Shown here: positions 11,657-21,148 of the stretch, in pieces | Layout: each line of letters opens with the position of its first letter | How positions within the stretch are numbered: position 1 is the stretch's first letter | Assembly: GCA_013001055.1 (NCBI GenBank) | Contig: JABDNH010000003.1 | Location: 186,001 to 250,000, forward strand | Direction of reading: 5' to 3' | Length of the DNA: 64,000 nt | Source of the DNA: Sphingomonas sp. | Lineage (GTDB): Bacteria > Pseudomonadota > Alphaproteobacteria > Sphingomonadales > Sphingomonadaceae | The notes under the pieces: model-generated | Database searches by the model: none | What the model was told of the DNA's origin: nothing | Seen by the model: the letters and a program-made list of their open reading frames with translations, nothing else | Program-made: the position numbers and the translations under genes

Positions 11657-12414
11657 GCTGCCCAGGGCTTGCGAGGTGGTGACACGGCGCGGGTCAGCGC
11701 CCCGATCAATTCCGCCTCGAGCTTTGTTGTTTCGAACGTTGGCGACACACCAAGCTCGTCGCGAATCCTAGTCGCAAACTCGCGGTAGCGCTTGCGTATC
11801 GCTGCGGCATGGCCGCATTGATATTCGGCCACCATCGCAAATTGCAGGAAATCCTCATTGAGCGGGTCGATCCGTTGCAACCTGCGGATCAAAGGAAGCA
11901 ATTTGGGCCCATGCCCGAGATCCAACTGCTGGCGTACGTGTGCGGCCGCTTCTTCTACCATAGCTTCTGTCAGGCGAGCGCGTTCCTGCGCGAGCCAGCT
12001 ATCGAAACTTTCGGAGATACCGTCCAGGTCTTCGAGCGGCTCACATTCGCCGTCATCATCATCGCCCACGCTTAACCCTGCAATGCGGACCGCATTTTCA
12101 TCAAGTCGCGCATGGTGGCGATCGGCGATAATGGGCGAAGCGTCGCAGCCCGTAGCGCTGCGTACATCGCACAGTGCTTGGCGCAAGCTGGCGCGGGCAT
12201 GCGCTTCGTCGCTTTCCTGCCAAAGCATGGCCGCAAGTCTATCTCGCGGCACATTTTGCCCCTGTCGCCCGGCCAGGTATGCCAGCAGCGCACAAGCCTT
12301 GCGGCTTTGCGGCGTGACATTGCGCCCGCTCTGGATGTCGTGGATCGAAAAGCAGCCGGTCAGTCCCAGCTCCCAACGGCAGTTTGCCTCTGCATTCCCC
12401 GGCGCGGAAGCCAT
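11653..12414 (-). CDS. standalone BTAD-domain (SARP-like) transcriptional regulator
   Basis: SRKACALLAYLAGRQGQNVPRDRLAAMLW winged-helix start; RRLQRIDPLNEDFLQFAMVAEYQCGHAAAIRKRYREFATRIRDELGVSP BTAD motif. Confidence 0.75.
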   Translation of the reverse strand: MASAPGNAEANCRWELGLTGCFSIHDIQSGRNVTPQSRKACALLAYLAGRQGQNVPRDRLAAMLWQESDEAHARASLRQALCDVRSATGCDASPIIADRHHARLDENAVRIAGLSVGDDDDGECEPLEDLDGISESFDSWLAQERARLTEAMVEEAAAHVRQQLDLGHGPKLLPLIRRLQRIDPLNEDFLQFAMVAEYQCGHAAAIRKRYREFATRIRDELGVSPTFETTKLEAELIGALTRAVSPPRKPWAA

Positions 12415-12618
12415 GAGCTCCCCTCCTGTTCGTGCCGTGACGCAAGCACCGGATTACGTTTGTAGGCGGCGGCACGCGCGGGGCTAGGGGTACTTCGATG
12501 AACGGACGTAAGCTTCCGGCAATCGGTCGACAATTGTCGATGAACTGCCTTTAACGGATGCGCGATGGGCGCAAGGAGCCTGCCGGTCCCTTGCGCCCAC
12601 GTCCCTTGGAACAGGTCG

Positions 12619-12978
12619 TTAACGGTTGCTGGCGGCAACCACGAACGCTGCATCCACGGCATAAGCAAAGCCTTGAGCGGCACGATCGTGCAACGCATCG
12701 GCCTGCGCATATCCGTCGGCACGCGCAGTGGAATAACATTGCTGGCGCGCGGCGCGCTCGGAAAGCGTCGCTTGGTAATGCACCAGGCACATATCCTTGG
12801 CTGCGCCGCGAACCCGCTGCTTGAGCGTGTTCAGTCCGGCCTTGTCGGAGAGGTTGAGGTCTCCATAGACGACGCGCGCCTGGGGTGCATCGGACGAGCC
12901 GAAAACGGTGACCGGTTCGGCGATTGCGGGGGTGGCCAGGGATAGGGTTGCGGCGGCGATCAGAAACGTTTTCATCAT
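12619..12978 (-). CDS. UrcA-like exported protein
   Basis: MMKTFLIAAATLSLATPAIAEPVTVFG...RVVYGDLNLSDKAGLNTLKQRVRGAAKDMC. Confidence 0.75.
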   Translation of the reverse strand: MMKTFLIAAATLSLATPAIAEPVTVFGSSDAPQARVVYGDLNLSDKAGLNTLKQRVRGAAKDMCLVHYQATLSERAARQQCYSTARADGYAQADALHDRAAQGFAYAVDAAFVVAASNR

Positions 12979-13137
12979 TGCTCTCTCCATTTCTCGGACC
13001 GGCCAGTGGGGGCGACCGGATGCGAAGAGAGGTAGCGCGTGGCCATAGGGCCAGCCGTTCCTTTACCGTCAAAAAACCGTCGAACTAACCGCCGTTTGTC
13101 GATTGATGGGGCATGCCGACAGCATATGCACGACGTC

Positions 13138-13800
13138 CTAGTCGCGCGGCGCACCCATCTTTTCGAAAAAAGCGCGCTCGCGCGCCACCGAACCGGCAAG
13201 GCACGGATGCGCCAGCATTGAATCCGTCCATGCTTTCACTCTTGCAAAGCGCCCCTCGTCGATACTGACGCCCGCGTGGCTAAGATTTGCAAAAGGGCTG
13301 GCGAGCGAAATGTCGGCCAGGCTGAGCGAATCGCCGACCAGAAATGATCCCGCGTCAGGGACTTCGCGTTCAAGGTAGTCGAGGATGACCGGCAATTCGT
13401 CGGCTTCGGCCTTGTCTGCCATCTCGTCATCCCCAGGCATCTTCATGAAGACCGGGGCCACGACGCGGTTGAAGAAAATCTTGCCGCCAGTCGGCATCAA
13501 TACCGTGTCGGCATATTTGTCCCACCAGATCACGCGACCCCTGTCCTCCGCCGCGCCTGGGATCAGTGTCGGTTCGGGATGCCGTGCCTCTATATAATGG
13601 CAAATCGCACTACTATCGGCGAGTTTGTAGCCGTCATCGTCGATCGCCGGCATCTTGCCGAGCGGGCTCGCTGCGCGAAAGTCGGGGTCAGGATCCTGAA
13701 ATCCGACGGACTTCAGGTTGAAGTCGACCCCCTTGACCGTAAGCACCGCGATGACCTTGCGCACAAACGGGCTCATGCTCGACCCATAGACAATCATCAA
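13138..13800 (-). CDS. glutathione S-transferase family protein
   Basis: MIVYGSSMSPFVRKVIAVLTVKGVDF thioredoxin-like N-domain; LGKMPAIDDDGYKLADSSAICHYIE. Confidence 0.9.
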   Translation of the reverse strand: MMIVYGSSMSPFVRKVIAVLTVKGVDFNLKSVGFQDPDPDFRAASPLGKMPAIDDDGYKLADSSAICHYIEARHPEPTLIPGAAEDRGRVIWWDKYADTVLMPTGGKIFFNRVVAPVFMKMPGDDEMADKAEADELPVILDYLEREVPDAGSFLVGDSLSLADISLASPFANLSHAGVSIDEGRFARVKAWTDSMLAHPCLAGSVARERAFFEKMGAPRD

Positions 13801-13819
13801 TTGTGCTCCCTCGATCCGA

Positions 13820-14305
13820 TCAGTTTATCCGGTAATAATCGGCGACCCGATCAAGCGCTAGGGTCAGCACCAACTTGCCCGAGCGCGCGGGCCATCCAAG
13901 CGCGGTTTCCGCATCGCGCATCCCCTCGCCGGCACACGCAATCCGCCACAAGATATCGCCCAAACCGGGCCCCGCCTGGTGTAGCGCTTCCTCGAAGCGC
14001 CGCTTGGCATCGAGTGCACCTGCACCAAGGTCGGGCGCGCTACCGCGCGAACGGTCGCGGGTCGCAGGCATTGCGTCCCAGCGCATGGTAATCCGGCTGC
14101 CGAGCTGCGCGCGTTCCCAATCGCAGCGCAATTTCTCACCGGCCGCGAACTGCCGTTCGGAGACGTGGCCGCGCGCGCGCAGCCAACCGAGCGGACTTTC
14201 AAGTCGATTGACCGTGACGCTGCGTTTCCCGGCGTCGCGGCGACCGCCGGCTACTTCGCCTTGTAGTGCCACGTCTTCGAGCCATCTATTAGCGCGCGCC
14301 GTCAT
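13820..14305 (-). CDS. DUF6456-like protein
   Basis: MTARANRWLEDVALQGEVAGG...GLGDILWRIACAGEGMRDAETALGWPARSGKLVLTLALDRVADYY. Confidence 0.6.
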   Translation of the reverse strand: MTARANRWLEDVALQGEVAGGRRDAGKRSVTVNRLESPLGWLRARGHVSERQFAAGEKLRCDWERAQLGSRITMRWDAMPATRDRSRGSAPDLGAGALDAKRRFEEALHQAGPGLGDILWRIACAGEGMRDAETALGWPARSGKLVLTLALDRVADYYRIN

Positions 14306-14405
14306 GTCATTTCTCCTGTTTGCCGGTTCGAATCGAAGAAAGGACTTGCCATGAACGGTTATCTGTAGGACAGAAGAAAAACCGATTTGGTTCAAGAGGT
14401 GAACG

Positions 14406-14969
14406 ATGATCAGCCGAATTCGTGACGTTCGCAAAGCAAAGCGCATGACGCTCGACGACGTCGCCAAGGCATGTGATCCACCCACGACACCCCAAACGAT
14501 CGGGCGCCTCGAAACCGGGATGCGCACTTTGTCCGTCGACTGGATCAACCGCATCGCCGCCGCATTGGGGGTCGAGGCAAGCGCGCTGGTGGTGAGTGAA
14601 GATCGCGAAGATATCGGCATTGCTGCCGTGCTTGGCGCCAACGGCGTGAGGGCCCCGCGCCGAGCGGGCATCGTCGTGCCCCCCAGCGCTTCATCGGACC
14701 AGGTCGCCATCAGCGTCGCAACCGGGATCGGCGACTATCGTGCCGGCGATGAAATCTGGTGTCGCAAGGTCGCGCCTGCCGATTACGGCAAAGCCTTGAA
14801 CCGGGACGTTCTTGTCCCTCGACCCGCGGGCCGCTTCCTGTTCGGCCGCCTGATCGACCAGGGAGATGGTCAGTTGTTGATCCTGCCGCTGGGCGCTGGC
14901 CAACGGCAAAGCGTGGTCAAGGATCCGGAATGGGCCGCAGTAGCGGAAACGCTGGTGCGTAAACTTTAG
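14406..14969 (+). CDS. XRE-family helix-turn-helix regulator
   Basis: N-terminal HTH: MISRIRDVRKAKRMTLDDVAKACDPPTTPQTIGRLETGMRTLSVDWINRIAAALGV. Confidence 0.8.
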   Translation: MISRIRDVRKAKRMTLDDVAKACDPPTTPQTIGRLETGMRTLSVDWINRIAAALGVEASALVVSEDREDIGIAAVLGANGVRAPRRAGIVVPPSASSDQVAISVATGIGDYRAGDEIWCRKVAPADYGKALNRDVLVPRPAGRFLFGRLIDQGDGQLLILPLGAGQRQSVVKDPEWAAVAETLVRKL

Positions 14970-15478
14970 GCGCCTTTGACGTCTTCCAGGGTCTCGAGCA
15001 CTCCGCGCCCCTCCTTTTTGCCGATCGTGCTGAGCGTGCCATCGGCTTCCAGCACCACCGCAGCCACCTCGTCCAATCGCCCGAACCCGCCATCGCGTAG
15101 AACCTGCATGAGATCGCCGCGCGTCACGCGCTCGTCCTTGAGCGCCTGTTCATCGATGACGCCGTCCTTGAGCAGGATGCGAGGGCAAGCGCGGATCAGG
15201 TCCTGAAAAGCATTCGATCGCACCGACAACCAGCTCACCATCGTCTGCATTACGATCAGCACCCCCATCGCCAATGCTGCCTGCGCAAGCGCAAGGTCTG
15301 TCGCAGTCAGCGCGTTGGCAAGGATCGAGCCGATCGCGATCGTCACGACGAAATCGAAGGCGTTGAGCTTGGCAAGGCTGCGTTTGCCGCCAAGGCGCAG
15401 GAACAGGATGAGCAGACCATAGGCAACAAGCCCGGGGCCAAGCACGCGTAACAAGTTCTGGGGATCAGCTAACCACAT
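14966..15478 (-). CDS. DUF421 (YetF-like) membrane protein
   Basis: LFLRLGGKRSLAKLNAFDFVVTIAIGSILANAL; PRILLKDGVID. Confidence 0.85.
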   Translation of the reverse strand: MWLADPQNLLRVLGPGLVAYGLLILFLRLGGKRSLAKLNAFDFVVTIAIGSILANALTATDLALAQAALAMGVLIVMQTMVSWLSVRSNAFQDLIRACPRILLKDGVIDEQALKDERVTRGDLMQVLRDGGFGRLDEVAAVVLEADGTLSTIGKKEGRGVLETLEDVKGA

Positions 15479-15512
15479 GCAGCCTCAACGGATTGGCGTG
15501 CACAATGTGCCA

Positions 15513-15588
15513 TGGTGGGCGGTGACGGGCTCGAACCGCCGACCCTCTCGGTGTAAACGAGATGCTCTACCAACTGAGCTAACCGCCC
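15513..15588 (-). tRNA. tRNA-Val (anticodon TAC), CCA encoded
   Basis: GGGCGGTTAGCTCAGTTGGTAGAGCATCTCGTTTACACCGAGAGGGTCGGCGGTTCGAACCCGTCACCGCCCACCA; loop TTTACAC. Confidence 0.97.
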
Positions 15589-15635
15589 TTATTGCGAGCG
15601 GCTCCCTAGCCGCAATGACGGGCCTCGCGCAAGCC

Positions 15636-16619
15636 TCAAGCCTGGGCGTTGGCGAAATAAGCGTGCATGGCCGCGCGCGCATCGGGCTCCAGCTCCAGGA
15701 AGACCCGCCGTCCGTCTCGCGCATCGGGGCGCCTGCGAAAGATCTCGCGCTGGCACATCGTGCGGATCCAGCGCAGCGCTGTCGTTGGCGGCACATTGGC
15801 GGCCATGCAGAGCGCACTGACAGGCACGTCCTGCCGCTTGAGGTCTGCCTCGGTCAGCTCCAGCAGCATGTCCCACGCCGGGTCGGAGAATAAGGTGCGA
15901 TCGAAATGGTCGAAGCGCCTGCGACGCGCCTGGATTTCGCGCCGCACTTGTTCGGCATGAACGGACCCAGGCGACGCTGCGGGTTTATCGGTTCTCACCG
16001 CCGGCCCGCTTGGCTGCGTCAGCATGGCAAGCGACGAAGCTATTCGCGCCACTTCCTGCGCAAGCCGCTCCAGATCGGCGCCTACTCCGGCCTCATTGGC
16101 CTCGCGGGCACCGGAAAGCAGCGCCTTGTTGCGCGCCTGCAGCAACGCGAGCGCGGTCATCTTCTCGCCGACATCGGGATCGACCAGTATTTCCACTTCG
16201 GCGCCATCCAGCCGCGCGGTGGTCATGTCGAGCATCGCGTACGGAATGACGATTGTCGCCGGAACGCCGCAAAGCGCATTCTCCAGTCCCGACAGCCAGG
16301 TCTCGATCTGGGCATCATCGCGTGACAATTCGATCCACACCGGCGCCCCCGGCCCGTCGAGCCTCGCAGTTTCAACCCGTTGCGGCCTGGAGACGGCCAC
16401 TCCCTCACCCATCAGGAACACATAGGCCTCGCGGCCATTCCTGTCCTCGTCACTGATCAAAAGGATCTGTCCATCGCGCTCACGCGCATATTCGGGCCCG
16501 GCCATCACTTCCCCACGGGTGCGCAGGCGCTTGCATGCCGCGCGCTGCCATTGTCCGAGCAGCGCCGAGACTAGTCCGTAATGGAGCGAACACAACCGTC
16601 TCGCCACCATTTCGGACAT
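15636..16619 (-). CDS. hypothetical protein with C-terminal MarR-like winged helix
   Basis: DLKRQDVPVSALCMAANVPPTTALRWIRTMCQREIFRRRPDARDGRRVFLELEP; true start may be MAGPEYARE at 16505. Confidence 0.65.
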   Translation of the reverse strand: MSEMVARRLCSLHYGLVSALLGQWQRAACKRLRTRGEVMAGPEYARERDGQILLISDEDRNGREAYVFLMGEGVAVSRPQRVETARLDGPGAPVWIELSRDDAQIETWLSGLENALCGVPATIVIPYAMLDMTTARLDGAEVEILVDPDVGEKMTALALLQARNKALLSGAREANEAGVGADLERLAQEVARIASSLAMLTQPSGPAVRTDKPAASPGSVHAEQVRREIQARRRRFDHFDRTLFSDPAWDMLLELTEADLKRQDVPVSALCMAANVPPTTALRWIRTMCQREIFRRRPDARDGRRVFLELEPDARAAMHAYFANAQA

Positions 16620-16662
16620 TCATTTAGCCGCCCGCTTACGCCTGCGCGCCTACGCCCGCGCC

Positions 16663-16935
16663 ATGGACGTGATCCCACCCACGCACCGAGCCGCCGCTCG
16701 CGCGCAATGGCTCAACGCCTTGGAAGCTGCGCTCGATCATTGCGACGCGCTCGCCCGTACGCTGCGCAATTGCGCGGAGGATAGTCAGCAGGCCGAAGTG
16801 CTGCGCCGCGATATTGCCGCCGCAAAGGAAGAGATTTCGCGCATCCGCCGCGCGCGTCCGTTGGGCATTGGCGAGAACAGCCGACCTGTCGCCCAGTCCA
16901 GCCTCGCTACATGGCGCGGCAACCGGATCGACTAG
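16663..16935 (+). CDS. hypothetical protein
   Basis: 90-aa helical ORF ending in a 4-nt overlap with cysQ. Confidence 0.5.
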   Translation: MDVIPPTHRAAARAQWLNALEAALDHCDALARTLRNCAEDSQQAEVLRRDIAAAKEEISRIRRARPLGIGENSRPVAQSSLATWRGNRID

Positions 16936-17720
16936 GCGTTGATCGCGGGAGCCTTCCAGCCGCCCGTCGCGCAGAAACCGGGATTAAGATAGGCCTTCTT
17001 GCCATACTGCAGCGGCGTGCCGTCCATGCCGTCGCACCGGCCACCTGCGGCAAGCAAGATTGCGTGACCCGCAGCAGTGTCCCATTCGCTGGTTGGTCCG
17101 ACGCGCGGATAGATGTCGGCTTGCCCTTCGGCGAGGATTGTGAACTTCAGGCTCGAACCAAATTCCTCGCGTTCCACCGGCTCTCCTGGGAAAGCGCGCT
17201 CCAGATAGTCGATCGCTCCTTGCGTGAAGTGCGAGCGGGAGGTTAGCGCGACCAGAGGACGGCCACGGTCGCGGGTGGAAATGGCGCGTCGCTGCCCGTC
17301 AACCTCAACGAGCGGACTGCCGCCTGCACGCCCCAGATGCAGTTTGCCCGACGCCGGCGCGAAGATGACGCCGAGTGTCGGGACGCCGTTTTCGATCAGC
17401 CCGATATTGACGGTGTAATCGGGTCGGCCCTCGACGAAGGCCTTGGTTCCGTCGAGCGCATCGACAAGGAAGAAAGTGTCTTCATGGGGCGGGATATTTC
17501 CCGCCTCGACTTGCTCTTCGGCGACCACCGGCACATCGGGCACAAACCGGCGCAACGCATCGAGGAGTACCGCTTCCGACGCATGATCGGCGTCGGTCAC
17601 GGGCGAAGCATCGGTCTTCTTTTCGGCGGTGAAGCCCTTGCGAACCACCTCGAGGATGACGGCGCCCGCTTCGCGCGCCGCCTCCCCGAGCTGGTTCATC
17701 AATTTCTCGTCGGCGATCAA
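16932..17720 (-). CDS. cysQ: 3'(2'),5'-bisphosphate nucleotidase CysQ / inositol monophosphatase family
   Basis: KKTDASPVTDADHASEAVLLDAL, PVVAEEQ, FFLVDALDGTKAFVEGRPDYTVNIGLI. Confidence 0.9.
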   Translation of the reverse strand: MIADEKLMNQLGEAAREAGAVILEVVRKGFTAEKKTDASPVTDADHASEAVLLDALRRFVPDVPVVAEEQVEAGNIPPHEDTFFLVDALDGTKAFVEGRPDYTVNIGLIENGVPTLGVIFAPASGKLHLGRAGGSPLVEVDGQRRAISTRDRGRPLVALTSRSHFTQGAIDYLERAFPGEPVEREEFGSSLKFTILAEGQADIYPRVGPTSEWDTAAGHAILLAAGGRCDGMDGTPLQYGKKAYLNPGFCATGGWKAPAINA

Positions 17721-18496
17721 CGCGGCGCCATGCGGATACCGCCATCGAGGCGAATGGCTTCCGCGTTGAGATAGGGCGTCGCACAGATGAAGGACGCGAG
17801 GTCCGCATATTCCTCGGCCTTTCCGAGGCGCTTGGGAAACGGCACCTGCTGACCCAGCGCGTCCTGCACCTTTTCGGGCATCATCGCGACCATCGGCGTC
17901 TTGAATACGCCCGGCAGGATGGTGTTGACGCGCACGCCGTCATTCATGAGGTCGCGCGCGATCGGCAGCGCCATCGCCAGCACGCCGCCTTTGGAGGCCG
18001 AATACGCCGCCTGTCCGATCTGCCCGTCCTGCGCCGCGACGCTGGCGGTATTGATGATGCAGCCACGCTCGCCGTCTTCCAGCGGGTCAAGACCGACCAT
18101 ACCCTGCGCCGAATGCGCAATGCATCGGAACGAGCCGATAAGGTTGATGTTGATGGCCAGCTCGAACTGGATCATCGGGTAGAGCAGTCGCTCGCCCGTT
18201 TCCTTGTTGGTGCCGACCGTCTTGGCGGCATTGGCCACGCCCGCGCAGTTGACCAGGATGCGCTCCTGCCCATGCGCTTCTCGCGCTTTTTCGAACCCGG
18301 ACTTAACGCTGTCGTCGCTGGTCACATCGACTTCGCAGAACACACCGCCGATTTCGTCGGCGACCTTCGCGCCAGCATCCGCGTTGCGGTCAAAAATCGC
18401 GACCTTCGCACCCTGCGAGGCGAGCTTGCGCGCCGTAGCTTCACCGAGCCCCGAGGCGCCGCCGGTCACGACTGCGGCCATGCCATTCACGTCCAT
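17717..18496 (-). CDS. SDR oxidoreductase (3-hydroxyacyl-CoA dehydrogenase type)
   Basis: VVTGGASGLGEATARKLASQGAKVAIFD; YSASKGG; 17bHSD10-like FELAININLIGSFRC. Confidence 0.88.
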   Translation of the reverse strand: MDVNGMAAVVTGGASGLGEATARKLASQGAKVAIFDRNADAGAKVADEIGGVFCEVDVTSDDSVKSGFEKAREAHGQERILVNCAGVANAAKTVGTNKETGERLLYPMIQFELAININLIGSFRCIAHSAQGMVGLDPLEDGERGCIINTASVAAQDGQIGQAAYSASKGGVLAMALPIARDLMNDGVRVNTILPGVFKTPMVAMMPEKVQDALGQQVPFPKRLGKAEEYADLASFICATPYLNAEAIRLDGGIRMAPR

Positions 18497-18650
18497 CCGT
18501 CCATCCTTTGCATATTGTGAACTCGCCCCCGCTTAGGCGGGCGCGCACGGAATGCCAAGCCGCCCCTGCCCCGACTGCTCCGAGGGCCGAGATTCGACCG
18601 ACTCGACCCCAAAGGTGTATGATGCGCAGCGGCTATCAAGGAGAGCCGCC

Positions 18651-19250
18651 ATGCCACATCCATATCTACATGCACTGCTTGGCGCCGCTGCCGCCAGCCT
18701 GTTGGCGAGCGCCGCCGGTGCCGGTCCCGTCTTCCTCAAGATCGACGACATCGAAGGCGAGTCCACCGACGCCGATCACAAGGACTGGATCGTCATTGAA
18801 TCGGTCAGCTTCCCCAGCGCTTCGCCCGATGGCGAATTCTGGTTCGAAGGGTTGCGGCCAGGCGCCGCGCAAGACGCCAAACCGCGGCTGCGAGCGCGAA
18901 GCCGCCAAGTGGAGCGGGCCAGTCCGCGGCTGAGCCAGGCATCCAACAGCGGCAAGGCCAAGGTCGTAATGCACCGCCCGCTAGCCAAGGGCACTCCGCT
19001 GATGGTCGTTGCCGGTCACTTCGCCAGCTGCAAGCCGGGCCAGATGCACGACGCCTTGCGCATCCGTTCGGACGATGGCGAATGGCTGCTGACGGGGGCG
19101 CGAGTAGAAGGTTGTGCCAAGACCATTGCGTCCAGCGGCGACGCCGATGACCGTCCGACCGAAGAAGTGGCCTTCTATTACAACAAAATCGCCTTCAGCT
19201 ATGACAAGCGCGATCCCGTGATCAAAGGCAGCAAGATAAACGAGAATTAG
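18651..19250 (+). CDS. exported Hcp-fold-like protein (Hcp1/COG3157 resemblance)
   Basis: Signal peptide then PVFLKIDDIEGESTDADHKDWIVIESVSF and C-terminal EEVAFYYNKIAFSYDKRD. Confidence 0.65.
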   Translation: MPHPYLHALLGAAAASLLASAAGAGPVFLKIDDIEGESTDADHKDWIVIESVSFPSASPDGEFWFEGLRPGAAQDAKPRLRARSRQVERASPRLSQASNSGKAKVVMHRPLAKGTPLMVVAGHFASCKPGQMHDALRIRSDDGEWLLTGARVEGCAKTIASSGDADDRPTEEVAFYYNKIAFSYDKRDPVIKGSKINEN

Positions 19251-21115
19251 GCGTCCTCAGATACCGCTTCGACCCGCGCCAGCAGCGTTTCCACCTGAAC
19301 CTGCTGGCCGGGTTCGGCAGCCAACTCGGTGATCGCGCCATCGAAGGGCGCGGTAAGCGAATGCTCCATCTTCATCGCTTCTAACGTCATCAACTTTTGT
19401 CCTGCGACAACCTTTTCGCCTTCGGAAATATCGACATTGATGACTTTTCCGGGCATCGGGGCGAGAATGGCACCGTCGCTGGCGATACCCGCGGCCCCTG
19501 CCCGCGTCGACAACGCAAATTCGGTCGCTTCGCCATCGACGAACAGCACGACGCGCTCACCGTCATCGAAGCCGGAAGCCGGGAGTGTCTCAGTAGAGTC
19601 AGCCAGATCGATCGAGCGCGTTTCACCTTTGTACGTTAGCGATACGGAGGTGCGAGGAGCCGCATTCATTCGAAATCCCGCCAGCGGCTGCGCGTCCGGC
19701 TCGGCGACTGCAATCATTGCCGCAGTCTGCCAGTGCGCATCAGTCGGACCTGATCGTGGTATCAGGTCTTCTTCGTGCGCTGCAATGAAGCCCGTATCCA
19801 GCTTCGCATCGACGAAGTCGTCATGCGTTACCGCGCGCTTCAGGAAGGCCGCGTTGGTGCGCACCGGCCATATTTCCAGCTCTTCGATCAGCATCGAAAG
19901 TTTGCCGATGGCATTTTCTCGGTTCCGGCCGTGCGCAACCAGCTTTGCGATCATCGGGTCATAGTGAGGACTGATGTCGTCGCCTTCTTCGACACCGGTT
20001 TCGACTCGACCGACGTCACCCAACTCGAAATGCTCCAGCTTTCCAGTCGACGGCAGAAACCCAGACGCCGGGTCTTCGGCGTATAGCCGCGCCTCGATCG
20101 CATGACCGTTGATGCTGAGCTCGTCCTGCCCCAGCGGCACCTTCTCTCCCGCAGCAGCGCGCAGCTGCCATTCGACCAGGTCGACGCCGGTAATCTCTTC
20201 GGTCACCGGATGTTCGACCTGCAGGCGGGTGTTCATTTCCATGAAGTAGATGCGGTCGGCGCGTAGACCTTCGGATGCGTCCGCGATGAACTCCACCGTG
20301 CCCGCGCCTTCATAATTCACTGCTTCGCCCGCACGCACCGCAGCCGCGCACACTTCGGCGCGTGTTTCCTCATCCATGCCGGGCGCTGGCGCTTCCTCGA
20401 TCACCTTCTGGTGGCGGCGCTGGAGCGAGCAATCGCGTTCGAACAGGTGCACCACGGTACCATGGCTGTCGCCGAACAGCTGCACCTCGATATGGCGCGG
20501 GCTTTCGATCCATTTTTCGAGGATCACGACATCGTTACCGAAGCTCGCCTTGGCCTCGCGCCGGCAACTTTCCAGCGCGTCTTCGAAATTCCCGGGATCA
20601 TCGACCTTGCGCATGCCCTTGCCGCCGCCCCCCGCGACCGCCTTGATCAGCACCGGATAGCCGATCTTTTCGGCTTCGGCCTTCAACGTCGCGACCGACT
20701 GGTCATCGCCCATGTAGCCCGGCGTCACGGGCACCCCAGCCTCAGCCATCAGTTTCTTGGCGGCGTCCTTCAAGCCCATCGCGCGGATGCTATCGGGCTT
20801 GGGGCCGACCCACACCAGCCCCGCATCGATTACCGCCTGCGCAAAGTCCGCATTTTCAGACAGGAAACCATAGCCAGGGTGGATCGCCTCGGCGCCCGTT
20901 GCCTTGGCCGCCGCGATGATCTTGTCACCGCAAAGATAGCTCTCGGCCGAAGGCGCCGGTCCGATGCACACCGCCTCGTCCGCCATGCGGACGTGCAGCG
21001 CTTTCGCATCGGCCTCCGAATAGACGGCGACGCATTCGATCCCCATGGCCTGCGCAGTGCGCATGACCCGGCACGCAATCTCGCCGCGATTGGCGATCAG
21101 GAGTTTTGCAAACAT
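19247..21115 (-). CDS. mccA: methylcrotonyl-CoA carboxylase biotin-containing alpha subunit (or related acyl-CoA carboxylase)
   Basis: MFAKLLIANRGEIACRVMRTAQAMGI; ATP-grasp GGGGKGM; C-terminal biotin motif LEAMKMEHSLTAP; near mccB and ivd. Confidence 0.85.
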   Translation of the reverse strand: MFAKLLIANRGEIACRVMRTAQAMGIECVAVYSEADAKALHVRMADEAVCIGPAPSAESYLCGDKIIAAAKATGAEAIHPGYGFLSENADFAQAVIDAGLVWVGPKPDSIRAMGLKDAAKKLMAEAGVPVTPGYMGDDQSVATLKAEAEKIGYPVLIKAVAGGGGKGMRKVDDPGNFEDALESCRREAKASFGNDVVILEKWIESPRHIEVQLFGDSHGTVVHLFERDCSLQRRHQKVIEEAPAPGMDEETRAEVCAAAVRAGEAVNYEGAGTVEFIADASEGLRADRIYFMEMNTRLQVEHPVTEEITGVDLVEWQLRAAAGEKVPLGQDELSINGHAIEARLYAEDPASGFLPSTGKLEHFELGDVGRVETGVEEGDDISPHYDPMIAKLVAHGRNRENAIGKLSMLIEELEIWPVRTNAAFLKRAVTHDDFVDAKLDTGFIAAHEEDLIPRSGPTDAHWQTAAMIAVAEPDAQPLAGFRMNAAPRTSVSLTYKGETRSIDLADSTETLPASGFDDGERVVLFVDGEATEFALSTRAGAAGIASDGAILAPMPGKVINVDISEGEKVVAGQKLMTLEAMKMEHSLTAPFDGAITELAAEPGQQVQVETLLARVEAVSEDA

Positions 21116-21148
21116 GGGCCATCGCTTATCGGGCAGAGCGGTCGTGGT

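Noticed and set aside
15513-15588. tRNA-Val as an integration site of a mobile element
   Set aside because: No integrase, direct repeat of the tRNA 3' end or atypical genes seen next to it
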